This document shows positions 1 to 13,057 of a DNA stretch of 64,000 nucleotides, one piece after another (position 1 is the first letter of the stretch; every line of letters begins with the position of its first letter). The position numbers and the translations under genes are program-made. Origin of the DNA: Hevea brasiliensis (lineage: Eukaryota; Streptophyta; Magnoliopsida; Malpighiales; Euphorbiaceae); assembly GCF_030052815.1 (NCBI RefSeq), contig NC_079507.1, positions 60,287,119 to 60,351,118 on the forward strand. Direction: 5' to 3'. The notes under the pieces are model-generated. The model ran no database searches, was not told the DNA's origin, and worked only from the letters and a program-made list of their open reading frames with translations.

Positions 1-349
1 AAAGATGAGTGAAAAATCTGTTTGTCACATCAAAATCATTACAATTAATATCAAACTACGAATGTTGAAAAAAAATTTTATGCAAGCAATCAAACTTAAG
101 AGTTAAAAGAAGTTTAATCGCTTGATAAGCATACTCAAATTAAATAGGTAAAAAAAAGCACACACATGGACAAAAGGTAAAAAAAAGGTTGGGCAAAAGG
201 CTTAAGAAATGTTTTGATGACATTTGTTACAAAAAGAACATAGGAATAAATTAAATGAAAAACAATTCTATCTATGTAAAGATACCAACATGTAAACAAA
301 ACACAGTAACAAGAAATAATCAAAATTTACAAATACTAAGCTCACATAC

Positions 350-2644
350 CTTTCCTGTCCCGGGAGGACCAAAAAGAAGAATGCCTTTCCATGGTGACAG
401 AAGACCAGTAAAGTACCTATAAGTGGGAAAGATCAGCTAATTGTAAAAATTAACTTAAAATCTCTCTTTGAAGCAATGTTTCAGATTATTATACAAGATT
501 ATAGCTAACCATATGACAGAGTATTGACGGATGATAACTTCCCATGCAATGGTACAACAGCTAATATGCTGCATTAGACCAAATGCAGAGAAACATTTAA
601 GGCAAAACACTCAAGAGTATCAACATTATATATGCAAAACAAGATAAAGAGAAGTTTAAAGTTCACTACACTTGCCATCCAATCTTTGTGACAACTAGCT
701 TTTGCAATACCTCAGACCTCCATACCTTTCTTTATTTCTTCCAAACAAGGAAGGGAAAAAAGAAAACCTCATTCAGACAAAAAACCATAGAAGTGTCTCA
801 AACTTTGACAAGAGAAGGCACTTTTAGAATGATTTGTTCCCTGTTTTACTAAGGAATCTACAACATTGTTTGACTGCTTCAGCATGGCAATTAGCCAAAC
901 TTTTCACATCCATCCATACAATAAGGTGTGCTCTACTAAGTTCCAATTCTCATCTCATAAACACTAATCCATTAATTAAAGAACACAATTTATTTTGTGA
1001 TGATGTGACATCAAAATATAGCAGAATTGCACAAATGTCCTTTTTGCTTCTAGAGGAGGGTAATGGGGTAACTTTATTCTGCTAGTGTGAATATTCATTC
1101 TTGGTTGTTAAAGATGTCTCCCACCCCTGTTATGTTAGCATCTAAACATTTCTTATCAACTAAGATTAATAATTATATCCAAAGGCAAAGCTACAATGAT
1201 ATCTAGAGCAAAATCAATCATTCGTCATAAATGGAAGTGTAAATCTGGCCAAAAAGACATACTTGGGATATTTTATTGGCATGACAACTGCTTCTTTCAG
1301 TAAACGTTTGGCATTCTCTAACCCTTTAATGCTTTCCCATTTGACATCAGGGTTCCCACGAACAATATCCCTATACAAGAGAAATTGTAGAGGACATCAA
1401 TGACATAAAAGCTGTAACGAATTTAAGGTAAAGTGTAAAACACAAATATACAATATTATTTACAACAAGTGTTTATTGTGTATGAAGCTATTCACATTAC
1501 TGATTACCTGCATAAACCCTCAGCTAAAGCGCGAGTTTCAGCAGAATCAAAAGCAGGAAGCAAAGACTTCTGCCTGGAAAAGTAAGGACAAACATTAATA
1601 CAATTTTGAGGCAAAAGGCAATTAATGGTTCTTTCAGAAAAGAGGTTTGATATTCTCCGTAAGCATGGAGTTTAATGCTCTCTGTATTTATAAGAGAAGA
1701 ATTCTGGACCAAAACAACCATGAGCACCAGAAACACCTCTCCCTATCCATATAGATCCAGCAGTGAATTTGTAAACAGGAAATTATCATAAATTGGTGCC
1801 ACCATCAAAATATCAGATTACGGATTCTCATAAAGTTGTGTGTCCATCTCGCTTGAACAATAAAAAATTGAAAGGAAAAAAGAAAGAAACAATTAAAATC
1901 AAATTTTCAGAATCATTAAAAATTGCTACCAAATTTATGAATATCGTGAAGCCCAAACACTCAAAAGTAATGAATCAAATGAACATACGGTTTTGCATCA
2001 ATCCCGTCAGATAAAACTCCATTCGAGTGGTTTGTGCTCCTATCCTGAAACCACAAAATACCACAGCACACGAATCAGTTTGTTAAGCTCTGAAAATGAC
2101 ATAACACTGCTACAGAAACAAATAGAATCAACCAAGTGCAATACTTGGTTTCTGTACTGCTCATAAATGGCCATATCCGATGTGTTCTTGACATGACCAT
2201 TTCCATTTGATGAAGCGCTCGACGAAGAACTCCCGTTTGGCACTGATTTATCAGCAGCCGATTCGCCGTTTTGCTTCTCCGGTATCTTCTTTCTCCCAAA
2301 CTTGGCATCATAAAATATTTTAAAATCCTAAAAATACACATTAGTATCTCAAATACACGCATTACCATTGATCGACAAACAAGCAAGAAATGATAAAACG
2401 ACGCCGAATCAAGGGGGGAAAAAGGGGGGGAAAAAGTTCAAGTTGAGCTAAATACTGGAAGCTTCGATCCGATTAGTTAAAACATTGTGATCATTGTTTG
2501 TTGCAAAGAAAATGAAGGAATTGAGGAGATTCAGATTTCTAAGAACTTGAGAAAATTAACTAAACAGAGACTCACTGAGACAGAGAGAGGGGAGAGAGTT
2601 GGCACCTGAAAAGACCACCGAGTGAGGGAAGGTTCATCGGCCAT
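350..2644 (-). CDS. KATNAL2: katanin p60 ATPase A-like 2 (5' part, partial)
   Basis: AAA-ATPase of the katanin p60 family, close to the plant A-like 2 subgroup; family members sever or remodel microtubules using ATP. Six exons read on the minus strand: 2606-2644, 2145-2327, 1989-2044, 1508-1573, 1263-1370 and 350-416, all with GT/AG borders and continuous frame. The start reads [13 protein letters not shown], then a Ser/Asn-rich linker ([13 protein letters not shown]), then [18 protein letters not shown], then the AAA entry segment [20 protein letters not shown], and finally the Walker A motif GPPGTGK in [20 protein letters not shown]. Bases 1-349 are intron; Walker B, sensor and C-terminal parts lie beyond the left edge. 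A CT/GA-rich leader lies just upstream of the ATG (about 2650-2790). The family call is firm; the A-like 2 subgroup is from remembered similarity. Confidence 0.9.
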
Positions 2645-4460
2645 TGTTGACAATCGAGATAGAGAGAGATAAAGAAACAGGGAGATCAGTCTAAGAAGAA
2701 TGTCTCTCTGTTTCTCTTTCTCGCCGTTTAGATTTGGATCTTTTCTGGGTACAGCTAAGGAGAAGACTAGAGCTGCAGAGGAGAGAGTGGAGCATGTGCT
2801 CAAAATTAGGAATAAAATATTTTTTTGTTGTTTATCATGCCAATTTGGTTGAGCTTTGCTGAATCAGCTGACCACCTTTCATATGGTCTATGTTGGAATA
2901 TTTATTTTTTAAATTAAAATTGTTATTATTGATTTAATAATATGGATGGAATCTTTTTAAAAATAATAATTTTGAATGAATATTAAATATATTAAATCAA
3001 TATAAAAATATATTTTTTAAATTATTTTTAATATCTTTAAAATGAAATTTGATAGATTATTATTATTATTATAAATTAATTCATTAAATTTTCCTTTTGT
3101 GTTTTCATTTGTGAGAAATTCAAGTTAGTTATGAAGCAAATCAATAGTTACTATTTCACTCCAACAAATGAATCAACGGAATACTAAATGATAAATTTCA
3201 ATAATCATTATTCAAAATCCATGTTATAGGTACGGATGATGGCCGTCGCTTTGGAGATCATATTATGGACGCCAATTACCAAAAGGCTGAAAATCAAGAA
3301 ACACATGGGCAGCTAGTGTCACACCCAACGCTCAGTATGGCATGGCCCATTGGTTAAAATGATCAAACAGCTTTGGGAAATTTGCTATTATATTTGGGCC
3401 GTAGGGGCTGGGTTGGGTCAAATAAAGGTCATATCATGTTTTTTGTGGCTGCATGGGACAACAGCCCAATTGAATCTTCATAATTGTTGATTTCGGATTT
3501 TCAAAAATTAGCAGTCAAATATTAATACCCACACACATGCAAAGAGACTCCACTAAAGCCAAAACTAAAGACATCCCTAATTGGTGAGCTAATGACCTAA
3601 TGGAAGATGTGATTTGGAGTGCAATTTCAAGGTTCTGGTCTATTTGTTTTGGAAGTTCTTAAGAAACTTGAACATCGTTCAATAAGAATTGTTCTCGTTC
3701 TAATCCATTTGGATCCACATCATTAAAGTTTTTTCTAGGATAAGGAGATTGAAACTACTGTACAACATCACAATTTTAATATTTATTTTAAAACTTAAAC
3801 CCCGCCTTTATAACTGATGCAGAAGACACTTGCCTGTTGCCACCACTCATACCCAGTCTAGATCAGAATCCAAGCCCAGTGAGGTTTGCCCTTTAGTTCT
3901 GAACCATCAAAACCTCATCGAAAGCAGCCTTAGACCAAAAGACCACATTGAAATTTGCCATAATGAAAATTGGGTGAATTATAATAACGTCCTTTAAGTT
4001 TTGTCCTTAATTACAAGTAGATTCCTGCATTTTCATAATTGCATTAGTATATTTTTTTTCTTATCATTCCATTCAAATTTCTCATGAGTTTTATAAAAAA
4101 TTAAAATACACTTGTTTAAATGCCCTACCTTTCCCTATCCTGATTTACCTCCCTTTTCCCTCAGGCAACTCCTTATCCTCTGCCCCCCTTGCCTTCTCCT
4201 CTTACTCGACCAACCCTCCTCCAAATTCACCATTAGTGCCTTGTTTCCATCTACACGTTGTTGTGGGGAGTGGTGGTGGTGTTGGGGGGGTTGGTGGTTG
4301 GCGGGGGGCGCGGGCTGCAGTAGGGGTTGTCTCCAACCTAGCAACTAAACGAAAATCGAAAGGATTCATCCCGCCATCTTCTTGGTCGAAGACACCAAGC
4401 AAATAGTGAACGACACCGATATGCAGATGAATCGAGATTTTGTTATAGTTCGCATGGCCA

Positions 4461-4548
4461 TTAGCCCTAAGCTTTTAACTGCTTGCTTAGTCATTCATTT
4501 TCTAGGCTTAGCCCTAAGCTTCTAACTGCCTGCTTAGTCATTCATTTT
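4461..4548. repeat. short tandem duplication, period 47 bp
   Basis: Two 41-bp copies, 4461-4501 and 4508-4548, each starting TTAGCCCTAAGCTT and ending GCTTAGTCATTCATTTT, differ at two bases (T/C both times). A spacer of six bases separates them. This is a local duplication with no visible coding role. Confidence 0.8.
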
Positions 4549-5305
4549 CAAGGCTTGCAATGGATATCAAGTGCTGAAATGGTAATTTCATTCAATGACT
4601 TTATCGAGTGCTAGTTTTGGAGGTTATTACTTATAGGTATTGGGCTTGTTTAGTTCAATGAGGAGGCGAGGCATTGTGTTGAAGAGTGCAAATTGAAAGT
4701 GCTCTATGTTTTTCAAGGGATTATTGGGTGTTAGCGGAGTATATGCTCAATCATTTAAAAAAGTGGATTTCACTTTTTGTGAATAAGGAAAAGTTAAATA
4801 TTCATGCTTAAAAGAGTATTAATTTTTTATGCTCGTGATATATTTAATAATTAGATAATTACTCATACTTCTTTACGTGATTAATAATAATATTATTAAT
4901 TTGAATAGATAGAAATTAAGCATATTTTAAACAAAATGTTTTTTTCTCAATTATAATAATTGACAAATCATACAATTTTAATTTTAATTTTATTTAATTA
5001 TTTCATTTTAAGTTAAATTATCAATCCTCCTAAATTAGTTTTATAAAATATGATTAAGTACATTAGTAAAGATTTATTCAAAAAGTTTATAAAATTAACA
5101 TTTATCATTCGATTAAACATACTATGAAATTGTGAAAATGGAAAAAAATGATAAATAATAAAAATATATAAATACTATGAGCCACATGCGTGAGTATTAA
5201 AGAAAAAATAATATTAATTATATCATTGATAAGCTTAAAAAAAAATATAAATTTAATTATTGAGATTTTGTATTTTGATAATCAACTAAAGATGCTTCTA
5301 ATATA

Positions 5306-5470
5306 AACTCAAATTCATACGAGAATAAACTTAATAATCATTAAATTAAATAAATATTTGTGTCAAAATGTGTGCATAATTAATTAAAGTGTTTTTATAG
5401 AGTACACGAAGTTATATATAAATATTTAATCTAATGATTAATGAGTTCATTCTCGTATGAATTCAAACTC
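5306..5470. repeat. long inverted repeat, MITE-like
   Basis: Left arm 5306-5359 and right arm 5421-5470 are imperfect reverse complements; both contain ATTCATACGAGAAT followed by an AATCATTA(A/G)ATTAAAT stretch. About 60 bases separate the arms. The AT-rich content and hairpin design resemble a small non-autonomous DNA transposon, but I could not define a target-site duplication. Confidence 0.6.
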
Positions 5471-8180
5471 TTTATAGCTGCACCCATCAATTAATAGAAA
5501 AAAATTATTTAAATTATAAAAATTGAGATAATGATAAAGTAATAAAGATAATTAAAAGAAAAATTAAATATCTAATATAATGACAATAACTATTAATTAT
5601 AAAGAAATTAATAACTATTGTATAGGAGAAGTGAAGTGCATAAGTGAAAGGCAATGGGGGGCATAGGTGTGGTACGTTTAGAGGACACTTGTGCGTGCCC
5701 AAATTACCGGCAAATTGAATCCAACATTTGATTCTTCTTGATGGATACCTAACAACAATGTGGTCCTAAGGACCGCAATCACTAGCATTTTGCCCTTTGC
5801 TGGCCTCCATCCACCATTTTTGCTCAAATCATTGAAATAATTGGTTTCTTGGTCGGACTCCTTTTTCGTGCTAATACTCAGGTCTTTTACTTCTTCATTT
5901 TTAGTCAATTATCATTCCTCCTACTTTTCTTTGTTTTCTTTGTTTCGTGAGACACCCTTGTGCCCACTTCAAAAGTGATGGCTGTGTTCCTTTCTTTCCT
6001 TATTATTTTTTTTGTTAATAACCTAAATTTGCTAAGTGAATAATATTATCTTCGATGATCAAACCAAATTAAATTAAGCAAGATTTTTTCTTTTATTATT
6101 TTTTATAAAAAATATAGTTTTTTAGAATATTAAACCATCATCTAGCTTGGAGTTTTTGTTTTTAATGGATCTACAGGGGATATGAGACTTGGGTCTTCCA
6201 CAATTGACTAATTTATTTTGTTTTATTAGACTAGTAGTATATATAGTCAATGAATGAATTATTTACTTTAAGGACTTAATTTGTAATAAATTATTTATAC
6301 CGACGCACATGATTATATTCGAATTAAATATTCTAGAAATTGTTGAAGAAAAAAACTCTAAAATATATTAGAAACGTAAAAAATTCCATAAAATAATAAT
6401 GAGGTCAAGTAATGGGTTTAAGGAATTCAATGAACTTAGCAGCCGAAAGAGACTTAAAAAAATTCAAAGTAGAAAATGAGAGTGACACCCAATATTAGTA
6501 CAAACATAGTCACATAAGTTTGATAGTGTGAAGAGTCGAATGTCCAAATCATGGAAAGATTCTAAGTAACCTAATCCTCTTCAAGAATTTCAAAAAGTTC
6601 TTTCTTTCATTGTTGATTCACAAGTGTTGGACTTTTTAGAAAGCCATTGAATTCACTGTTTTTTAGACGGCTGCAGACCAGCAAAGATCTTCCTTTGAAA
6701 ACCACAATTGCCAGCCGCCCATGTTGCCATCTCTCTTCCCTAATTAATTTCAAAAAATTCGATAATTTATTCCAAAGTAGCTTTCAACCAATAACAAACT
6801 GCCCAACGCCATGGGATTTTTCTTTTTTTTTTTTTTTATTTTATGAAAAATAAGGCTGCTGCCATGGAAACTTCTCATTGCCTTTGATGATTTGATGTGT
6901 CTTCAATTATTTTTTTGGCTGGCAACTGTTGTTGGTGAATAAAGTTGACATTTTTGTTTAAGGCTAAGTTTTATTATTATTATTGATTTTTTGGTGAAAT
7001 TTTAAGAATTCTAAAAACACATTATGGCTTTTTGAAATTAGTTGCCATGGGTAATTTTGTCTATGGACGGTGCGTCCTTCATCTCTTCATTTTGTTGCAG
7101 GGAGCACTCCCCATGTTTCTGCCTATAGATAATGTCAATGGCTTTTGCCTTTGCACATAATTTTGTTTTTCTTTATTTGTTTAGTTAATTGGATAAAGAG
7201 AATATTAACTAGTAAGGTTCCATATTTGTATTTAAGTATAATAGAAATGGATAACTTCTGATATTGGTAGTGTTTGAGATGAACCATGCGGAGAAAATGG
7301 TTAGAATTTGATTAACATAGTCATGTATCCTAAACTTCAAATATTCATATAGAACTATATGTGCTCTCGTATTCTATGACCTCTTACAATTTATATGTCA
7401 TCTATTAGAGAGGTCAATTTATTTATATTGTATTAGACATTGAAAAAATAAAAATATACAATCTGCTATATATGTATGTGAAGAATTAATGATTAATGGA
7501 GAGAATATTCATTTTGATGTTGCTCTTGTTATTTAATTAATTATTTAATTTTTTGTATAAGGAAAATAAATATAATATATGCAGGAAAACCATTCAACTA
7601 GTGATAGCATAAAGCAAATCAACATGCAGGCAATAGGGGACAGAGAATTAATTGATGCCTGTGTCATGAGAATGGCAACCGAACAAAGATAAAAACACAA
7701 AAATCTTGGAATATAAATTTTGACATTACGATCACCAGGTTTTAATAATCTTTGAAAGATTTTGTTGTTTCAATGTTTTATAGTTGTCTCCAATAAAAAG
7801 GGTATATAGCTGTAAACATAGAGCTGCATCAAAATCCACAGCCGCCTCCAACTGAAGGCAAACATTATTTAGAGATGCTATACTACAGATAACCTGGAAA
7901 CTGTACGTACTTGCGAGGAAGAATTTGCCTACATGTTCCATTAACAGAGCATGCATGATTTGTTGCTTTAATATGTCTCGTTTCAAAGGCATTCCTGATC
8001 CACGTGAAACTTCCTCCAGCTGACTTCTTTTATCTGTACCAATCGAAAGCTACCCGTTTAGATTGGTAAGGGACAAGTGGGATCATAATTTTAGGCAAGC
8101 ATGACTAGACTCATAATCTTAGACCTACTTACGTTCAAACATGACTGCACGTACCAGTGCTTCCTCTTAGGGGAAACAGG

Positions 8181-8242
8181 TGATCCGATAAGATTAGGTA
8201 CTTCAAAGAGGTTGATCCGATAAGATCAGGTACTTCAAAGAA
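8181..8242. repeat. short tandem duplication, period 32 bp
   Basis: TGATCCGATAAGAT(T/C)AGGTA followed by CTTCAAAGA occurs at 8181-8210 and again at 8213-8242, with one internal mismatch. No function is visible. Confidence 0.8.
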
Positions 8243-8700
8243 ATTGCATGTTTCCTCACGTATTCACAGAAATGACCACCTCTTAGACAAATTCAATAAT
8301 TATTGCAGAAAAAATGGCATTGGTCAGATCGATGTTGATGGTTGCGGGGTGCCTGTTCCTTGTATATATTTTTACCATATGCCAGCACAGAGGACACCTT
8401 ATTTATTGTTCCAGCATCCATCAATATTGGTGGGGTTCGCCCAATATCAGCTAAATGGTGGTTGAGTGAATGAGGAGATTAACTAGTCAAATCCTCTTTA
8501 ACTTTTAGAAATTTCCATGTAATCACCTACTTATTAACATAGTAGAAAATATATAATCAGTCGATTCAATCACGAAATTATTAATTAATTATATTTATTC
8601 ATGTATAATTAAGAATTGAAGGAGGAAGGGTATCCTTCTAATTTCTGTTGGTAATTAATTGGCATTAGTTTTAATTAGAAAGTATAGCAAAACAAAACTG

Positions 8701-8705
8701 AAGGT
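8701..8705. repeat. target-site duplication AAGGT (left)
   Basis: The five bases directly before the 5' LTR match 23147-23151 directly after the 3' LTR. They mark a normal integrase-mediated insertion without later recombination of the ends. Confidence 0.95.
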
Positions 8706-10321
8706 TGATGCACATATTTTGCATAGTCATTTAGGTCTAATTTCACAATCATTTTATTTGGTTATTAGTCATTTTTAGCTAATTTCATTAGTTATTTAGT
8801 TAGTTTTCCATAATTGTCAACTTTGGATTAATTTGTAATTTTTGCTTTGTATTGTAGGAAAAATGGTGTTTTTGAAGGACTAAAGAGAATTTTGCCATTG
8901 AGGAGTGTCTTCTACAGCAAAAAGATGCCAAAAACAAGTTTTCAAGCTGAAATATGCATTGACCAAACTGTGCATAACTTGCCGCATAAGCTATGCAGTT
9001 CTGCATAAGGAGGAAGAACACTGTTCAGAACCAAAGAAATGTGCATAAGGAGATCAGATAGCTTATGCACATTCTCGCCTCCCTTATGCAGATTCACGAA
9101 ATTGTGCATAACCTATGCACCAAGTCATGCAGCTTTGCATAAGTAACCCAGAATCAGCCGAAATGTGCATAAGGGACTGCATAACTTATGCAGTCCACTT
9201 ATGCAGTCCCAAAAAGAGCTCATTAATGAGCTGGCAGAAGATTCCCTTAATGTATTCCTCCTAGAACATACTATTTTAGGGCTCCATGTCAGAAAAATGA
9301 TATAAATAGTCCCATTTTCTCATTTTAGAAAGGAGGCAAGGAGCAAAGGAAGAAAGGAGGAGGCTAAGCAGAATTTGAGGAGTCATTTCACCTTCCACAC
9401 CATTTTCAACTAAGATTTGCAGATTTCTTCCTTCCTTTACATTTTTCTACATTTCTAGTGTTTAATTTCTTACTTCTTAGTTTAGATTAAAGCTTTATTT
9501 CCATCTAAACTCATCATATCTTGTAAGCATTATGGATAGTGAGTAGTTTACTTTTGATTCTGGAGTAAGGGTTGTAATATTTGAGATATTTTGTGGATTT
9601 TGATTGGGTAATCTATATTTTGTGGTCTTAATGAGTTTTATTCATTTCTTGTATGCTTAATGACATGCTTAATGTAGGATCCCATTGAGTAATGTTCTTA
9701 ATCCATGGTTGAAGCACCGAAAGGAGAAGGCCTTGTGATAGATAATCAGGAAATTGGACTTAATTAACTTAGACCTAGAAATAGGCTAAGGATTAAGAGG
9801 ATTCATAGATTAATTAAAGAACTTAATGGGTCTTAATTAATTCTAACTCCACGAAAGTAGGATTAGTTTGATTAAGGCACTCTTTGTCTCACTCGAAAGG
9901 GAATTCAAAGGATTTAAGAATTAATCTCCTTAAAACCCATTAGTATCACAAGATTGGATAACCAATTTAAAATCCCAAAATAGCTCGAATATGAAATCCC
10001 GAACTCCGGAATCGCCTTTTTACCATTGTTAATTTCTAATCGAATTTAATCATTTGCCAATTTAAATATTGCCATATTTGAACTTGCTTATTTCTATTTG
10101 ATGCAATTTTAGTTTAATTAATACATTGTTGAATAGAATATTAATTTTGCACAATTAGATTTCACACTCCATTACCCATTAATTCATCATTTTAATCTCA
10201 TAAATACTTCAATTTAGTCAACTTTTATATCGAAAATTCAATCATTAACACAACTCCTCGTGGGATCGATATTTTTCTATACTACTTGTACGACCCGTGC
10301 ACTTGCGGTTGGGACGCATCA
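8706..10321 (+). repeat. 5' LTR of the Athila-like element
   Basis: 1616 bp, bounded by TGATGC...GCATCA. A TATA box (TATAAATA) at 9301-9308 lies downstream of a block of palindromic TGCATAAG/CTTATGCA motifs (about 8968-9210). Transcription should start shortly after 9325 (inference). It differs from the 3' LTR by only about a dozen bases by eye, mostly in three small clusters (about 9027-9058, 9231-9239 and 9706-9721). Confidence 0.95.
9301..9308 (+). promoter_or_regulatory. TATA box of the 5' LTR
   Basis: TATAAATA, followed by AGTCCC. The same motif is in the 3' LTR at 22126-22133. Its place between the repeat-rich upstream half and the downstream half fits the U3/R border of an LTR promoter. 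Confidence 0.7.
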
Positions 10322-10327
10322 AGTTTT

Positions 10328-10345
10328 TGGCGCCGTTGCCGGGGA
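10328..10345 (+). other. primer binding site, tRNA-Asp
   Basis: TGGCGCCGTTGCCGGGGA begins six bases after the 5' LTR. It is the complement of the 3' end of plant tRNA-Asp (ending CGGCAACGGCGCCA), the primer used by Athila elements. All 18 bases fit. Confidence 0.9.
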
Positions 10346-10454
10346 GTTGTTTGTTTAAGATTGAATTCTTGATTATTTTAGTTGTTTTTAGTTTTATCTT
10401 TGTTATCTTTTCATTTTGTGTTTGTTTGTTCTTTTTCAGGTACTTTAATCTTTT

Positions 10455-12000
10455 ATGAGAAGAGCTAGAAGCTCAAGTGACACAACCTTACTTTTCAATC
10501 CTGAAATTGAGAAATTTTGCAAGGCCAACAAGAAAGAAACCAGAAGAAGGAAGGAAGCTTCGAGAGAAACTGAATTAGAAGCAAATATGGCTGATGAAAG
10601 AATTAGAATTGGTGTTGGTAATGCTGGAAATGGTCAAAACAATGAAAATGAAGCCCAAGGAGAAGAAGTTGTTAATGCAAACGTGCCTAGGGGAAGTATG
10701 ATGGATCATGCTTTTCCTCGTTTTGATGACTTGAGAGAGAGCATAGCAAGACCAAGGATTGATGCAACAATACAAGATGGATTTTGGAGTTCTTCAAATG
10801 ATCCAAAACTCTCAATTTGGAGGACATCCTTCTGAAAATCCACACACACACTTGAAGAAATTTGCTATGATTTGCGACATGCAAAAACAACCTGGAGTGT
10901 CTGATGATGCAGCAAGATTGAAGCTATTTCCATTCTCTTTGAAAGATAGAGCATTGGATTGGCTTGATTCTTTACCTCACAACTCCATTACAAATTGGGA
11001 GCAACTAACTGATGCATTTCTTGCACAATATTTTCCACTGAAAAACTCAAGAGCTGAGAATCAAATGACATCTTTCGGACAAGAGAAGATGAAACTCTCT
11101 ATGAATCATGGATGAGATGGAAGGAATTGGAAAGATTGTGCCCACATCATGCCATTCCAAAATGGATGATAAATCGTAATTTCTACACAAATGTCACTCC
11201 GCAATCAGAGGAATTATTGATGCTCAAACAGAGGAGAATTTATTATAAAGCATGAAGATGAAGCTTATGAGTTATTAGAGAAAATTGCAAAGAATACTCA
11301 TCTTTGGAGTAGTCCAAGAGGACCAGCTCCAACTCAGAAAAGGCAAGCTGCTGGAATGTATGATCTTGATCCATTTAACATGATTAATGCAAAGTTTGAT
11401 GCACTTACAAATGTCCTTGCTAAGAAGATGGAAGATTTGAGTATGTTGGTTAGTTCAACATCATCACCGGAAGTTCACAACAAGTGGCTTATGCAGAGGA
11501 AACTACCAAATTGGAGTAGATTATGGAGTACATGCTTCATATGATGGTAATTATGGAATCATGCAAATGGGGAATCCTTATTCTCAAACTTATAATCCAA
11601 ATTGGAGGAATCATCCCAACTTTTCATGGGGCAATCAGCAAAATCAAGTTCAAAATCAGAATTTTCAACCACAACAGCAAAGTCAAGTTCCATATCAGCA
11701 AAATAGGCAACCATTGCCTAATTTTCAGTGAAAAATATGAACCCTCCACCAAAACAAAGAAGAACGAAATTCCACCACAAGCTTTATTGCAACAGATTCT
11801 TGCCAACCAAAATAAGCATGATGAGGAGATGAGAGAGGTGAAAGCAAGGCTGGAACAAATGCAAACACACAACAGAATCTTTGGAAAACCAGATCGCACA
11901 ACAAGCATCTTCCTCAAGTGCCAAATCTTTTGGAAAGCTTCCAAGTCAACCAGAAAATCCAAGAGAGCATTGTCAAGCTATTACTTTAAGAAGTGGTAAA
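10455..12000 (+). pseudogene. gag, decayed
   Basis: Gag of the Athila-like element in several frames. The N-terminal part opens at 10455 (MRRARSSSDTTLLFNPE). A frameshift near 10780 moves to a frame with FGGHPSENPHTHLKKFAM and RLKLFPFSLKDRALDWL, the conserved gag core. Another shift near 11080 continues as YESWMRWKELERLCPHH. The glutamine/asparagine-rich middle (about 11540-11730) has the NPYSQTYNPNWRNHPNFSWG motif typical of Athila gag. A coiled-coil-like helix (LLQQILANQNKHDEEMREVK) and an AITLRSGK motif near 11970-12000 close the region. I count at least four reading-frame breaks; no intact protein can be made. Confidence 0.85.
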
Positions 12001-12840
12001 GTTATAAATGATGAGAAGAGTGAAAAGTGAGAAGAGAGAAAATGAGAAAGGAACCGATGAGAGTGGAAAACAAGTGTGTGAATAAAAATGTAAGGAGAAA
12101 TTTGAAGAAAAAGAAGAGAAGTATATACCTCCCGAGCCCTACAAGCCACAACTTCCCTTTCTCAAAGATTTCACAAAGCCAAGCTTGATAGGCAATTTGG
12201 GAAGTTCTTAGAGGTTTTGAAGAAACTTTACATAAATGTGCCTTTTGTTGATGCTCTTTCACAAATGCCCTCTTATGCAAAATTCTTGAAAGAAATTCTC
12301 TCAAATAAGAGAAAACTTGAAGATGATGAAACTGTAGCTTTGTGAGAAGAATGTAGTGCTATCCTCCAGGAAACTTCCTCCAAAGCTTAAGGATCCAGGA
12401 GTTTTTCAATTCCATGCCACATTGGAGAGTCTTGTTCTACAAAAGCTCTATGTGATTTAGGGGCCAGTTAGCCTTATGCCCCTTTCTATCTATGAAAAGC
12501 TCAACATGGGAGATCTAAAGCCAACCCACATTTCTCTTGATTAACAATCAAGTATCTGAAGGGATTTTGGAGAATGTGCCCCAAGGTTGGAAAGTTCTAT
12601 ATACCGTTGACTTTGTCATCTTGGACATGGAGGAAGATTCTAATATTCCAATTATCTTGGGAGACCCTTTCTAGCTACGAGCATTGATTGATGTGAAAGG
12701 AGAAAAGCTTACTCTTAGAGTTGGTGAAGAGCGATTAATTTTCAATATCAATAACACTATGAAAAAGCATCATTCAAGGATACTTGCTTGAGAGTTGATA
12801 TTATTGATGAGCTGGTTGAAGAACACTTGTAAAGAAATAT
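12000..12840 (+). pseudogene. linker and aspartic protease, decayed
   Basis: Starts after the gag AITLRSGK motif. Conserved linker blocks are seen in pieces (KFLEVLKKLYINVPFVDALS at about 12206-12265). The retropepsin active site appears as CDLGAS near 12451-12468 and is followed at once by a stop (TAG 12469-12471), apparently from a small deletion. A second conserved protease block, IILGDPF near 12650-12670, is also followed by an in-frame TAG. The protease would cleave Gag-Pol in the particle; this copy is inactive. Confidence 0.75.
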
Positions 12841-13057
12841 CCGTAAGATCCACTTGAAAATTGTTTGGTTCATGGAGGAGGCATAGACTATGACAACCCT
12901 CATGTAGCCGCATATACTCAACACTTAGAGGGAAGTCCACCATTCATTTCGCTCCAGTTTTCAACTCACACAAAAGGAAAAAGCTGAATTTAAGCAATCA
13001 TCATTCAAGGAAGAAGATGCACCTAAGGTAGAACTTAAGCAACTTCCTTCTCACTGT

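Larger units (their letters stand above)
2820..8700. other. AT-rich intergenic region
   Basis: Nearly 6 kb between the katanin-like gene and the Athila-like element. I see no ORF with recognisable domains. It contains long A/T runs, a low-complexity GC-rich patch at about 4110-4345 (CCT and GGT runs), a 47-bp tandem duplication (4461-4548), a long inverted repeat (5306-5470) and a 32-bp tandem duplication (8181-8242). Short ORFs here are low complexity and lack splice-consistent extensions. Confidence 0.6.

Noticed and set aside
4112..4402. Proline/glycine-rich ORFs on both strands
   Set aside because: Low-complexity CCT/GGT sequence opens several frames at once; no domain and no splice-consistent extension.
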